From the NCBI RefSeq assembly GCF_034555375.1, contig NZ_CP140706.1:735001-799000 (forward strand): a stretch of 64,000 nt of DNA, given 5' to 3'. How positions within the stretch are numbered: position 1 is the first letter of the stretch; each line of letters begins with the position of its first letter. A model generated the notes under the pieces. It saw only the letters and a program-made list of their open reading frames with translations, was not told the origin of the DNA and did not search any database. Source of the DNA: Pseudomonas sp. B33.4 (GTDB taxonomy: Bacteria; Pseudomonadota; Gammaproteobacteria; Pseudomonadales; Pseudomonadaceae). The translations under genes were made by a program, and so were the position numbers. Positions 16,191 through 24,605 of the stretch are shown here, piece after piece.

Positions 16191-17404
16191 TGCGATAACC
16201 CGCTGCGCTTGTCGAAGTTGCCGTTTTCAAGGAAGAACATGCGGTAGAAATTCGGATCGTAATTACGCAGTTTTTCGCCCGGTAACGACGGCAGTTGCGC
16301 ATCGGCGGCCAGTGGCTGGACCAGATGCGGGGTGACGATCATCAGCAGTTCGCGTTCTTCGCGCTTGATCTGCGAGCCTTTGAAAAATGCGCCGAGCACC
16401 GGGATGTCGCCGAGGCCGGGAAACTTGTTCACCTGCGAGCTGTTGGTGGTGCTGATCAAGCCGCTGATGACGAAGCTTTCGCCATCGCCGAGTGACACGC
16501 TGGTGTCGGTGCGGCGGATGGTCAGGGCCGGCACAGTGGTGCCGGCAATCTGTACGGCGTTGCTGAAGTCCAGTTCGCTGACTTCCGGGGCGACCTTCAA
16601 CGCAATGCGATCGCGGCCGATGATGGTCGGTGTCAGGGTCAGGCGGATACCGAATTCCTTGTATTCGATCGACACGCTGTCACTGCCGGAACTGGGCACC
16701 GGAATCGGGATTTCACCGCCGGCCAGAAAGCTTGCGCTCTGCCCGTTCAGTGCCACCAGACTTGGCCGCGCGAGGGTATAGGCGAAGCCGCTGGTTTCCA
16801 GCGCATTGATGATCGCCATGGTCTTGCCGCCGACCCACGAGAAGTTGAACAGCGAGTTGTCCACCGGCAGGCGTGGCTGCGGCACCCCGTCAATCGGCGG
16901 CAGGGTGCCGGGCGAGCCGAACAGAAAGTTGCCGCGCGTGCCGATCAGTGAGGCGGTGGCTTCCTTGAGTTTGGTCCGGCTGACTTCGACGAAACGAATG
17001 TCGGTCTGCACTTGCGACGGCAGGCTCGGGTCATCCGAGGGTAGGGTGGCGGTCATGGCGGCAGTGGCGGCGCCCTGAACAAAGACCATGCTTTGGCGCG
17101 GCTCGCTTGAACACGAGGTCCAGACCATCAGGCTGGTGGCACCGGGCGCAACGCCGGTGAGCAGAAAGGACGAACTGCCGTTGGCGTGCACGTCGGCGAT
17201 TTTCGGATCGCCAATCGCCAGACGGGTGATCGCTACCGGCGACTGCACGTCCTGTTGAAAGCCTTCGCCGATTTCGATCACCGGCGGCATGCGCCCCAGT
17301 GCCGAACAGTTGCCGACCGCCGCCAACGCGGCGTCCATCGACAGGCCCATCAGTAGCAGGGCGCGCAGCATGGGTTTGAATGTCGGCCTGGAACGACTCT
17401 GCAT
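16187..17404 (-). CDS. rcpA: RcpA outer-membrane secretin (CpaC family)
   Basis: A 405-residue type II/III secretin that forms the outer-membrane channel for the Flp pilus. A signal peptide (LRALLLMGLSMDAALA) is followed by the BON/N-terminal secretin domain with GEGFQQDVQSPVAITRLAIGDPKIADV. The secretin core includes GGEIPIPV, EYKEFGIRLTLTPTI and the conserved GDGESFVISGLISTTNSSQVNKFPGLGDIPVLGAFF. ATG 17404 has AAGGA 9 bases upstream. An ATG at 17428 overlapping the rcpC stop is possible and would add eight residues. Confidence 0.92.
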   Translation of the reverse strand: MQSRSRPTFKPMLRALLLMGLSMDAALAAVGNCSALGRMPPVIEIGEGFQQDVQSPVAITRLAIGDPKIADVHANGSSSFLLTGVAPGATSLMVWTSCSSEPRQSMVFVQGAATAAMTATLPSDDPSLPSQVQTDIRFVEVSRTKLKEATASLIGTRGNFLFGSPGTLPPIDGVPQPRLPVDNSLFNFSWVGGKTMAIINALETSGFAYTLARPSLVALNGQSASFLAGGEIPIPVPSSGSDSVSIEYKEFGIRLTLTPTIIGRDRIALKVAPEVSELDFSNAVQIAGTTVPALTIRRTDTSVSLGDGESFVISGLISTTNSSQVNKFPGLGDIPVLGAFFKGSQIKREERELLMIVTPHLVQPLAADAQLPSLPGEKLRNYDPNFYRMFFLENGNFDKRSGLSQ

Positions 17405-17424
17405 GCCCTTGGATCCTTGCGCAG

Positions 17425-18366
17425 TCATGGGTTTTGTTGGGTGATCTGATTGCCGCGAATAATTTCCACGGCAGGCCTCGGGGCCGCGCCGGAACCGCCG
17501 CCGGTAGGCGCTTTCGGTCCAGCGCCCAAGGCCAGTTGGGTGAACTGGAAGAGTTGGCTGTTGGCGCTGCTCAGATGCTCCGGCGCCTGAGTTTCGCCGG
17601 CCCAGTATTTGGCCAGGCGTTGTTCTTCACTGCTGCGTACGGCCAGACGCAAGGTGCCGACTTGCGTTGCCAGCATCAGTCGGCTGAGCAGTTGTTCCGG
17701 CACTGCCAGCACCACGGTGCGCGCGGCGATGCGGCGTTGATCCTGTTTGAGTTTTTCCTCGGCGCTCAGGGCCGGCGAAGCCGGTTGGCCGTCGTTGGTC
17801 AGCCCATATTGATCGCCAACCCCGAGCACACGCATGGCCGGGACGACGATCTGCGCCGACTGTTCGAGGTTGCTGGTGTCCTGGCGCAGATACAGCAGCA
17901 CATCGACGTAATCGCCGGGAATCAGTTGCCCGGCCGCGCCGATCACTTCGTCGACGGCCACGGTGAGGGCGCGTTCATCGCGGTGAATCATGCGTGCCAG
18001 TGAGCCGCCGGCGGTGAAGCTTTCATCGTTCAGCCAAGTGCCGGCGCTGAGGTGCCGCCAGGGTGTGCGGCCGATGGCCTGATCGACATTGCTCAAGCTG
18101 CCGGCCGGTGCACTGCGCAGTTTTTCCACCGCGACATCGGCCGCCGTCAGCGCGGTGAAGGGCGGTACATCGTGCAGCAATACCACCACCGGTTGGCGAG
18201 TCTGGTCTTCGGCGATCGCGACAGTTTTTTCAACGGTGACGGCTGGAGCAACGGGGGCTTCGGCAACGGGTGCCGGTTGACGGCTGAGCACCAGTCCCCA
18301 GTAACCGACAAAGATCGCTCCAAGCAGAAGGATGGCTGCAAGGCCCATGGTGACGCGACTGTTCAT
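17425..18366 (-). CDS. rcpC: RcpC/CpaB Flp pilus assembly protein
   Basis: A 313-residue CpaB/RcpC protein. It has an N-terminal membrane anchor (LAAILLLGAIFVGYWGLVL), an SAF-like domain with VPPFTALTAADVAVEKL and AIGRTPWRHLSAGTWLN, and the conserved RcpC segment RALTVAVDEVIGAAGQLIPGDYVDVLL. It is a periplasmic part of the Flp machine linked to the secretin. GGGAGAG lies 5 bases before the ATG. It is the first gene of the minus-strand tad operon and diverges from the flp genes. Confidence 0.9.
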   Translation of the reverse strand: MNSRVTMGLAAILLLGAIFVGYWGLVLSRQPAPVAEAPVAPAVTVEKTVAIAEDQTRQPVVVLLHDVPPFTALTAADVAVEKLRSAPAGSLSNVDQAIGRTPWRHLSAGTWLNDESFTAGGSLARMIHRDERALTVAVDEVIGAAGQLIPGDYVDVLLYLRQDTSNLEQSAQIVVPAMRVLGVGDQYGLTNDGQPASPALSAEEKLKQDQRRIAARTVVLAVPEQLLSRLMLATQVGTLRLAVRSSEEQRLAKYWAGETQAPEHLSSANSQLFQFTQLALGAGPKAPTGGGSGAAPRPAVEIIRGNQITQQNP

Positions 18367-18564
18367 GACGGCTCTCCCTTTCCTGCTGCACTACCCACTG
18401 CACTTGCTTACGAGAGAAGTTCCCAATCCGGCAGCTATGAACATGCAACTATTTCGCTATTTCCACGCTAGCTGATCCAAGCCAAAACGCCATTAGTGAC
18501 AGGAAAATAACCCACTAAAGTATGAGTCTTGGCCAATTAACAGCAGCAATCGGCAACTTCGCGA

Positions 18565-18647
18565 TGTGATTAATCCTTTGTGATTAATCCGTTCTTACAG
18601 TTGTTGGGTGGGGCTTTGTTGACAATGCTCAAATGGCACGGTGGTTT
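18565..18647 (+). promoter_or_regulatory. Candidate flp promoter and activator site
   Basis: TGTGATTAATCC occurs twice as an exact direct repeat (18565-18576 and 18579-18590, 14-base period). It is followed by a TTGACA hexamer (18619-18624) with a poor -10 (TGGTTT) 17 bases further on. A direct repeat in front of a promoter with a weak -10 is the layout expected for activator-dependent transcription; PprB is the obvious candidate. The rest of 18367-18564 holds no gene and must also contain the divergent rcpC promoter, which I cannot pinpoint. Confidence 0.45.
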
Positions 18648-18696
18648 TTGCCGCAGCAGCGTGACATGGGCGCCACAGGCGCAAAGGAGTAGTCGT

Positions 18697-18906
18697 ATGT
18701 GTCGGATGATCCTCGATTATTTGATGGCCAGAGTCCGTTTGCTGGTCAAAAACGAAGAAGCCGCGTCGGCGATCGAATATGCGATCGTGGTGGCGATGGT
18801 TGCCGTGGTCGTGGTGGCTTTCGTCACGCCGCTGGGTAACCGCGTGTTGGCTTACTTCAACAATATTCTGACCGGGCTGGGTGGCACAGCGGTAACCAGG
18901 CCCTGA
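18697..18906 (+). CDS. flp: Flp pilin, first copy
   Basis: A 69-residue Flp-family prepilin. A basic leader of about 22 residues is followed by the Flp motif AASAIEYAIVVAMVAVVVVAF, with the conserved Glu-Tyr pair at residues 27-28, and a short C-terminal tail. FppA is expected to cleave four residues before Glu27, that is after Ala22; most family members have Gly there. AAAGGAGT lies 6 bases before ATG 18697. It is followed 18 bases later by a second flp gene. Confidence 0.9.
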   Translation: MCRMILDYLMARVRLLVKNEEAASAIEYAIVVAMVAVVVVAFVTPLGNRVLAYFNNILTGLGGTAVTRP

Positions 18907-18924
18907 CTGGCGAGGAGAATGGCG

Positions 18925-19137
18925 ATGCTCTTTGATTATTTGAAAGTGCGTGTCCGCGGCTTCTTTGCCAGTACTGAAGCCGCGTCGGCAATCGAGTATG
19001 CGATTGTCGTGGCGATGGTGGCGGTGGTGGTCATCGTGTTCGTCACCCCCGTTGGCGCCAGGGTCCTGGTGATGTTCAACAATTTGCTGGTGGCACTGGG
19101 CGGCACTGCCGTGACGGCCCCCGCACCGCCGCCCTGA
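18925..19137 (+). CDS. flp: Flp pilin, second copy
   Basis: A 70-residue paralogue of the first Flp pilin, with EAASAIEYAIVVAMVAVVVIVF. The two share the motif core and a C-terminal LGGTAVT, but leaders and the middle differ; this copy ends in APAPPP. I chose ATG 18925 because GAGGAG lies 7 bases upstream; ATG 18919 is only one base from that site. The residue before the cleavage point is again Ala (Ala19) instead of Gly. Whether both copies are assembled into the fibre cannot be told. Confidence 0.87.
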   Translation: MLFDYLKVRVRGFFASTEAASAIEYAIVVAMVAVVVIVFVTPVGARVLVMFNNLLVALGGTAVTAPAPPP

Positions 19138-19208
19138 GTTGAATGAAACTGCTGCCTGGTTGATGCCGCGCTACACTCGGGTTCACTTTCAGTTTTCAGG
19201 GATTGCCC

Positions 19209-19616
19209 ATGACTGCTTCCTCGCTGCCGCGCCAACAGTTGCTTCTGGTTGACGACGAGGAGGATGCGTTGCTGGAGCTGGCGGAGTTGCTGGAGGGTGA
19301 GGGGTTTACTTGTCATACCGCAACGTCGGTGAAGCTGGCGTTGCATCATCTGACGCGCCATCCCGATATTGCGTTGGTGATTACTGATTTGCGTATGCCG
19401 GAGGAGTCCGGGATGTCGTTGATCAAGCGGTTGCGTGAGCATACTTCTCGGCAGCATTTGCCGGTGATTGTGATGTCGGGGCATGCGGATATGGAAGATG
19501 TCAGTGATCTGTTGCGGTTGCAGGTGGTGGATCTGTTTCGCAAGCCGATTTATTACCTGAGGTTGTTGGAGACTTTGGATAATTTGTTTCCCAAGCCTAA
19601 GGTTCAGGTTGGCTGA
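19209..19616 (+). CDS. Stand-alone receiver-domain response regulator
   Basis: A 135-residue protein made of one receiver domain. Asp15/Glu17, phosphoacceptor Asp60 in ITDLRMP, Ser90 and Lys112 in FRKPI are all present, so it should accept phosphate. There is no output domain, so it likely acts by protein contact or as a phosphate shuttle. AGGGA lies before ATG 19209. Its place beside the flp genes suggests, but does not prove, a link to PprA. A structured repeat follows immediately. Confidence 0.85.
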   Translation: MTASSLPRQQLLLVDDEEDALLELAELLEGEGFTCHTATSVKLALHHLTRHPDIALVITDLRMPEESGMSLIKRLREHTSRQHLPVIVMSGHADMEDVSDLLRLQVVDLFRKPIYYLRLLETLDNLFPKPKVQVG

Positions 19617-19626
19617 GGTTGAACTC

Positions 19627-19995
19627 GGCGGCCTTTGGGCCGACCGTGCTTTGGGTGTTTTTGGTGAATATCCGTTTTTTTGGGTGTTGCGGCTGGCGGT
19701 TTCGCCCTTACGGCGAGGCACTTTTTCCAGACGCCGAAAAAGTACCCAAAAAGGCTTGCTCCTACGTGCGGCCCGCTCGCTAAAGCTCGGGGTTCCTTCG
19801 CTCCGGGATCGATCCGGGCGCAGCGCCTACGGTTTGCTTCGCTGCACCTCCTCTCGCTGTGTTTGGCTTCGCCAAACGGTCGCTTCGCTCCCACCCCGGA
19901 TCAATCCCTCCGCTCAGCCTGCCGACGTCGCCCGTGGATCAAGATCAAGAGCTGCAGCCGAGCTAACGCTCATCCTGTCGAGTGGTGAGGAGCAG
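19627..19995 (+). repeat. Long structured intergenic repeat, copy 2
   Basis: Homologous to 9440-9798 over its whole length and in the same orientation. Hairpins are TCGCC/GGCGA (19702-19716), ACTTTTTC/GAAAAAGT (19720-19743) and GTTTGGC/GCCAAAC (19861-19877). Each stem differs from copy 1 at two base pairs, and each change is matched by a change on the other side. It starts ten bases after the stop of the receiver gene. It contains the palindrome CCGGGATCGATCCGGG. Confidence 0.85.
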
Positions 19996-20035
19996 AGGCG
20001 ATGTGCGATTTGCGCTGTTCTTGCGTTTGTTTTTC

Positions 20036-20058
20036 TGTGGGAGTGAGCCTGCTCGCGA
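20036..20058 (+). repeat. Single REP sequence
   Basis: One copy of TGTGGGAGTGAGCCTGCTCGC with no inverted partner nearby. It lies downstream of the long repeat and upstream of the autotransporter promoter region. Confidence 0.8.
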
Positions 20059-20105
20059 TTGCGGGCTGACAGTTGGTCGGTTTCTTTGAATATTTGACGT
20101 CATTC

Positions 20106-20175
20106 CTTTGACCTTTTGATGGTGTCAAAGTGATGGCTCATGTACATTCCCCGCGCCCGAGCCAGGACACCTGGC
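20106..20175 (+). promoter_or_regulatory. Inverted repeats upstream of the autotransporter
   Basis: CTTTGAC (20106-20112) and GTCAAAG (20124-20130) form a 7-base dyad with an 11-base spacer. Further down, GCCAGG/CCTGGC with a 3-base loop can form a small hairpin. Both lie between the repeats and the autotransporter start. A regulator cannot be named. The remaining intergenic sequence shows no gene. Confidence 0.35.
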
Positions 20176-20250
20176 GGGCCGGTAGGGATGCCTGAATGAA
20201 TACGTGAACCCTGCTGAAACTGTTTTTCATGTTTTGGAAGGGAATCTCGT

Positions 20251-22656
20251 TTGAATACTTCTTGTCTGCGCCGCTCTTTGCTGGCGCTTTCTGTGGCGGC
20301 TGCTGTTGTTCAGGCTCCGGGTGTCGGCGCTGTCACGCTCAATTACGATCTGGGCACGGGGCCGTTGGTCAGCGTCAAGCAGACGTACGATTTTCTGAAT
20401 CTCGTGGGCACGGCGAATGTTGTGGAAAGCTCTTCGTCGGCGATGACCAGCGCGGCGCGGTTCACCGGTTTGTCGGTCAATAGCGAAATCGTCAACAAGG
20501 CCAGGATCACCATCGATGGCGCCACCCACGGTGTCGGGATCGACATAGCGCCGGCGGCGGGCGTGTCGTGGGCGCAGCTCGGCTACAACTTCAGCAACGA
20601 GGGTTCGGTCACGGTCAATGGCTTGGCTGCCAGCGGTGAATCGACGGGTATCGCGCTGAAGGGCACTCCGGTTCGTGGCACCTTCATGAACTCAGGTCCA
20701 ATCACGGTGAGCGGCAATAACGCCACCGGGGTTGCGCTGGTCGACACTTCGTTTGGCCGCGGTGTGATCAACTCCGGCCCCATCGTCGTCAGCGGCACCA
20801 ACGCCCGTGGCCTTTATCTGGAAAACACCGCACTGTCCGCCGCCGTCGTGAGCCGGTCGACGCTCAGGGCCACCGGCAGTGGCGCCGAAGCTTTGGTGTT
20901 GAACGGGGTGCAGCTTGTGTCTGCATCGAATGCGAGCCAATACGGTCTCTACAACTACGGCAACGTATACGGGGAGAGCATCGGCATTCATGTGTACAAC
21001 CAGCCTGCAGGACAAGGTCCGCTCAACATTGTTCAGTCATACGGCATGATCGAGGGCGGTACGGCGGCCATTCAAGTGGACGATGGCCTGAGTTACTTTT
21101 ACTGGAATAACGGCGATGTCAAAGGCGACTTGCTGGGCCTTTCCGGGGTGTCGATTGATGGCGAGGTCAACTTCGATGGTGCGACGATCAAGTCCGGTTA
21201 CGTCACGGTACAAGAAGGCACGCTGACCCTGGCGCGGGCACATACCACGATCGTCGGCGATCTGGACATGGAAGAAGCGGACTCGGTGATTGCGATGTCG
21301 GTCGGCAATGACACCGACATCAACCGGGCGATTCTGACCGTCACCGGCACCACCGAGATCGCGCCGGGCGGGCATGTGCAATTGCAGGCACGCTCCAGCG
21401 ATTTCCGCACGGCTGCCGGCGGCAACCGTTACACGTTGATCCGTTCGGGCAATCTGATCGGCGGGGACAACCTTACGGTCGAGTCGTCTTCGGCGTTGCT
21501 GGAAGTCAAAAGCTTCGGCGTGGAAGGCAACGACGTCAAGGCGCTGGTCAGCACCAAGTCGCAAGATGTGTTGACGCAAAACACCCTCGATGCGGGTGGC
21601 ACCCGAAATGCTGCTTCTGCGCTGGTCGGACTGTCGGCCTCGCTGATGTCACGTCTTGGTGAACAGGATCCGGTGTTCCAGGCGTTCGCCAATGCCAGCA
21701 CCGACACGCAACTGGCGCGGCTGGCCGAGACACTCAGCCCGGACGTCAGCCGTGGTGTCCTGCACGCCGCCACCAACAGCCAGACGCTGGTCTCGGGCGT
21801 GATCAACGACCGCGCCAATCGCGCACGTACGGCCACCGGCAGCCTGGAAAAAGGCGTCTGGCTGCAAGCCCTCAACAGCGATGCCGATCAGGATGCCCGT
21901 CGCGGTGTCGCTGGTTATGACGCCGACAGCCACGGGATTGCCGTAGGCGCCGACGGCCAGTTGAACGCCGACACATCGATCGGTCTGGCTTACAGCTACC
22001 TCGACACCGATGTGAAATCCGGTATCGGCAGCAAAACCAAAGTGACCGGTCATGCGCTGACCGCTTACGGCAATTGGATGCACGACAACTGGTTCGTGGA
22101 CGCTTCGCTGATGTATGGCTGGAACGACAACGAATCCAAACGCTACATCGCCGGCACCCGCGCCAAAGGCGATTACGACAGCGATGTATTCGGCGTCAGT
22201 GCCTTGGCCGGTCATACCCTGCGCCTGACCCCGGGTGTGGTGCTGGAGCCGCAGGTCGGTGCGCGTTACGCCAACGTCGGCATGGATTCTTATCGCGAGA
22301 AGGGCAGTTCGGCAGCGCTGAATGTCGGCAGCCAGCGTTACGAAGTCGGTGAGATGGGCTTCGGTGCGCGCCTGGCCGCCGATTTTGCGCTCGGCACCGG
22401 CAGTCTGGAACCTGAGGCGAAAGTCATGGCCTGGCATGACGTGATTGGCGACAAGGTTGCGACCTCCTCATCGTTCGTACTCGGCGGCGATTCATTCACC
22501 AGCCGTGGCACCACACCGGTGCGCGACAGCTATGAACTGGGCCTGGGTGCCAACTACCGGATGGGTGCGTGGAGTGTCGGCGGTTCGTACAACTACGTAA
22601 CGGCCAGCGGTTTCAGTGCCGACGGCTTTACCGCGAAGGTGCGTTACGCGTTCTGA
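20251..22656 (+). CDS. Classical (type Va) autotransporter
   Basis: An 801-residue protein with a signal peptide (CLRRSLLALSVAAAVVQAPGVGA). The passenger of about 500 residues is rich in Gly, Ser, Thr and Val with short repeats such as SGPITVSGNNATGVAL and SGPIVVSGTNARGLYL, as in a beta-helix. The C-terminal autotransporter beta-barrel (about 540-801) starts near GVWLQALNSDAD and ends in the outer-membrane signature with final Phe (AKVRYAF). No protease or lipase motif is visible, so the passenger is likely an adhesin. The start is TTG 20251, supported by GGAAGGGA 7 bases upstream and the signal peptide that follows. Confidence 0.87.
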   Translation: MNTSCLRRSLLALSVAAAVVQAPGVGAVTLNYDLGTGPLVSVKQTYDFLNLVGTANVVESSSSAMTSAARFTGLSVNSEIVNKARITIDGATHGVGIDIAPAAGVSWAQLGYNFSNEGSVTVNGLAASGESTGIALKGTPVRGTFMNSGPITVSGNNATGVALVDTSFGRGVINSGPIVVSGTNARGLYLENTALSAAVVSRSTLRATGSGAEALVLNGVQLVSASNASQYGLYNYGNVYGESIGIHVYNQPAGQGPLNIVQSYGMIEGGTAAIQVDDGLSYFYWNNGDVKGDLLGLSGVSIDGEVNFDGATIKSGYVTVQEGTLTLARAHTTIVGDLDMEEADSVIAMSVGNDTDINRAILTVTGTTEIAPGGHVQLQARSSDFRTAAGGNRYTLIRSGNLIGGDNLTVESSSALLEVKSFGVEGNDVKALVSTKSQDVLTQNTLDAGGTRNAASALVGLSASLMSRLGEQDPVFQAFANASTDTQLARLAETLSPDVSRGVLHAATNSQTLVSGVINDRANRARTATGSLEKGVWLQALNSDADQDARRGVAGYDADSHGIAVGADGQLNADTSIGLAYSYLDTDVKSGIGSKTKVTGHALTAYGNWMHDNWFVDASLMYGWNDNESKRYIAGTRAKGDYDSDVFGVSALAGHTLRLTPGVVLEPQVGARYANVGMDSYREKGSSAALNVGSQRYEVGEMGFGARLAADFALGTGSLEPEAKVMAWHDVIGDKVATSSSFVLGGDSFTSRGTTPVRDSYELGLGANYRMGAWSVGGSYNYVTASGFSADGFTAKVRYAF

Positions 22657-22674
22657 TCCGCATCACGTAGAACC

Positions 22675-22764
22675 TGTGGGAGCGAGCCTGCTCGCGAAGA
22701 CGGTGTGCCAGTCAACAGAACGGTTGGCTGATCCAGCGCTTTCGCGAGCAGGCTTGCTCCCACA
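22675..22764. repeat. REP pair between convergent genes
   Basis: Inverted REP copies of the GTGGGAGCGAGCCTG class about 45 bases apart, located between the ends of the autotransporter and TpsB genes. It may serve as a bidirectional transcription stop. Confidence 0.9.
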
Positions 22765-22800
22765 GTTGTTTTGACTCAGGGGCGCAGTGCAATCCCGGCC

Positions 22801-24471
22801 CTACAACTGATAACTGAAACTGATGCTGTACCGAGGCTTGCGATTGAACGTATCCAGTGCTTCATCGGACATCGCCTTCGCTGCCTCCAGCGCAATGTTG
22901 TAGTACTTGGCATCGCCAAACCGCAGCCCGATCGCCGTCGATGACAGGTTGTTGGCCCGCACCGGCAATTCGTTGAACCAGCTGCGCGAGCGGTCGAGCA
23001 CGACATACGGTTGCAGGATGCGCACCCAGCTGCCGTCGCGGTTGAAACTGTAGTTGACCTCGTAAGCCACACCCCAGCCCTTGTCGCCGGACGCTTGATC
23101 GTCGGGATAACCGCGACCGAAATTCTGCCCGCCGAACACCGCGCGTTCGCTGTCGGGCAGGGTGTCGTCGCTCCAGTACAGTGCCGCGGAAAGCACGCCT
23201 TGCCAGTTGTCGAAAAACTTGTCGCTCTGCACGCCGGACAGCCGCACGCGGAAGAAGTCGAGGTCGATGGCGTCGTTGTTGGTTTTCGCGCCCATGCTGT
23301 CCAGGCCTTGGTAGACACCGCCGCTGAGGATCCGCAGCTGGCGCGCATCAGCCTTGCGCCAGTCGCTCTCGAAGGCAAGGGCGCGGATGTCGGTGCGCTC
23401 TTCGACGCTCAGCGGGAAGCCGATCACGTTGTAGCGGGTTTTGTCGTTGACCGCGTAAAGCCTTGAACCGGCGGTCAGCAGTTCGTTGGAGGCGGCAATC
23501 AGCGGCAAGGTGAAACCGATCGAGTAGCGATCGTTTTCGCGGTGCGGTTTGAGCTGCAGGCCGTTGTCGAGCACGACGTTGGTGCCGGGGTCGGCGCGGT
23601 AGCGTGAGGCGGACAGCGCCAGTTGCGTGCCCTCGGCATCGAGGAACTGGTTGTAGTCGAGGCGGTAGTAATGTTCGTGATCGTCACCCGGCGGGAACAA
23701 GCCGCTGAGGCTCAGTTGCTCGCCCATCGAGGTCTGCGAGTTGCTGCTGACACCGAGCAAGGCCTGGGTGCCGTTGCGGTTGTCTTCGGTGGTGCTCAGG
23801 GTGCTGGTGAACGGTTTGCGGCTGGCCTGGGCGATCAGCGTGGTCGCGCCATCGGTGGTGCCCGGTGGTGGCACCTGAGCCTGAATCGTCACGCCGGGGA
23901 TGCGTGTCATCAGCGTGGTGTAGCGCTCGAAGGTCTTGCGGGTCAGTGGCCGTTCGGCCTGGATCTTCGCGGCCAGTTTATCGATAAGTCCTTTGACCCG
24001 GCCGACATCGCCCTGCATCTGGATGTCCCGTACGTAACCTTCCACCAGCACCACGCGTGCTACGCCGTCATTGAAATTTTGCTGTGGCAAGAACGCGTAC
24101 GACAGCAGGTAACCGTCCTGCTGATAACGCCGGGTGATGTTGCGCGTGGCTTCGATCAGATCGGCAAGGCGGGTCTCATGACCAATCAACGGTTTGTAGA
24201 TTTGCGCGAGTTCGTTGAGCGGGTAGAGGGTGCCGCCTTCGATCTGCACGGTTTGCAGTTTGATTTTGGTGTCCATCAACAGCGGTTGCGCGGCGGCTGC
24301 ACCGGCGTCCGGCACTTGCACGGGCGCGGCGCTCGGGCGATAGGCGTCGGCCGGCAGGTTCGGCACCGGCAGGTTGCGGATGGTTTCGTTGCTGTTGAGA
24401 AAACTGGGCAGGGTGTCGGCGAGGGCGGCGGAACTGAGACTGAGGAACAGCAGGGATGCCATTACGCGCAT
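22801..24471 (-). CDS. Two-partner secretion transporter (TpsB, ShlB/FhaC family)
   Basis: A 556-residue outer-membrane Omp85-superfamily transporter. A signal peptide (MRVMASLLFLSLSSAALA) is followed by a Pro-rich linker. POTRA domains include LQTVQIEGGTLYPLNEL and YQQDGYLLSYAFLPQQNFNDGVARVVLVEGYV. The C-terminal barrel contains the conserved loop 6 motif FGRGYPDD and ends SISFSYQL. TpsB proteins export a TpsA adhesin or cytolysin, but no TpsA gene is present here. The upstream gene in the same direction is the collagen-like lipoprotein. GGAG precedes ATG 24471 by 6 bases. Confidence 0.9.
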   Translation of the reverse strand: MRVMASLLFLSLSSAALADTLPSFLNSNETIRNLPVPNLPADAYRPSAAPVQVPDAGAAAAQPLLMDTKIKLQTVQIEGGTLYPLNELAQIYKPLIGHETRLADLIEATRNITRRYQQDGYLLSYAFLPQQNFNDGVARVVLVEGYVRDIQMQGDVGRVKGLIDKLAAKIQAERPLTRKTFERYTTLMTRIPGVTIQAQVPPPGTTDGATTLIAQASRKPFTSTLSTTEDNRNGTQALLGVSSNSQTSMGEQLSLSGLFPPGDDHEHYYRLDYNQFLDAEGTQLALSASRYRADPGTNVVLDNGLQLKPHRENDRYSIGFTLPLIAASNELLTAGSRLYAVNDKTRYNVIGFPLSVEERTDIRALAFESDWRKADARQLRILSGGVYQGLDSMGAKTNNDAIDLDFFRVRLSGVQSDKFFDNWQGVLSAALYWSDDTLPDSERAVFGGQNFGRGYPDDQASGDKGWGVAYEVNYSFNRDGSWVRILQPYVVLDRSRSWFNELPVRANNLSSTAIGLRFGDAKYYNIALEAAKAMSDEALDTFNRKPRYSISFSYQL

Positions 24472-24518
24472 AGGACACTCCATGGTCAGATCACAGCGCA
24501 GGGCTGATTTCTCCTAAG

Positions 24519-24552
24519 AAAAAAGGCGGAAGACTCGTGGGAATCTTCCGCC
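24519..24552 (-). terminator. Intrinsic terminator between the lipoprotein and TpsB genes
   Basis: On the minus strand a 9-bp stem (GGCGGAAGA, 10-base loop, TCTTCCGCC) is followed by TTTTTT. It lies downstream of the collagen-like gene and upstream of TpsB, so it should limit read-through from the first to the second. Confidence 0.88.
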
Positions 24553-24605
24553 CTCAACCAAGCGTAGGCGCTGTAGGTGAGGCCGTCGAATCGGCCAGGT
24601 GCAAT

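Noticed and set aside
19604-20046. Overlapping frames on both strands in the second long repeat
   Set aside because: Repeat-derived, Arg/Ser-rich and without family similarity. They follow from the palindromic sequence.
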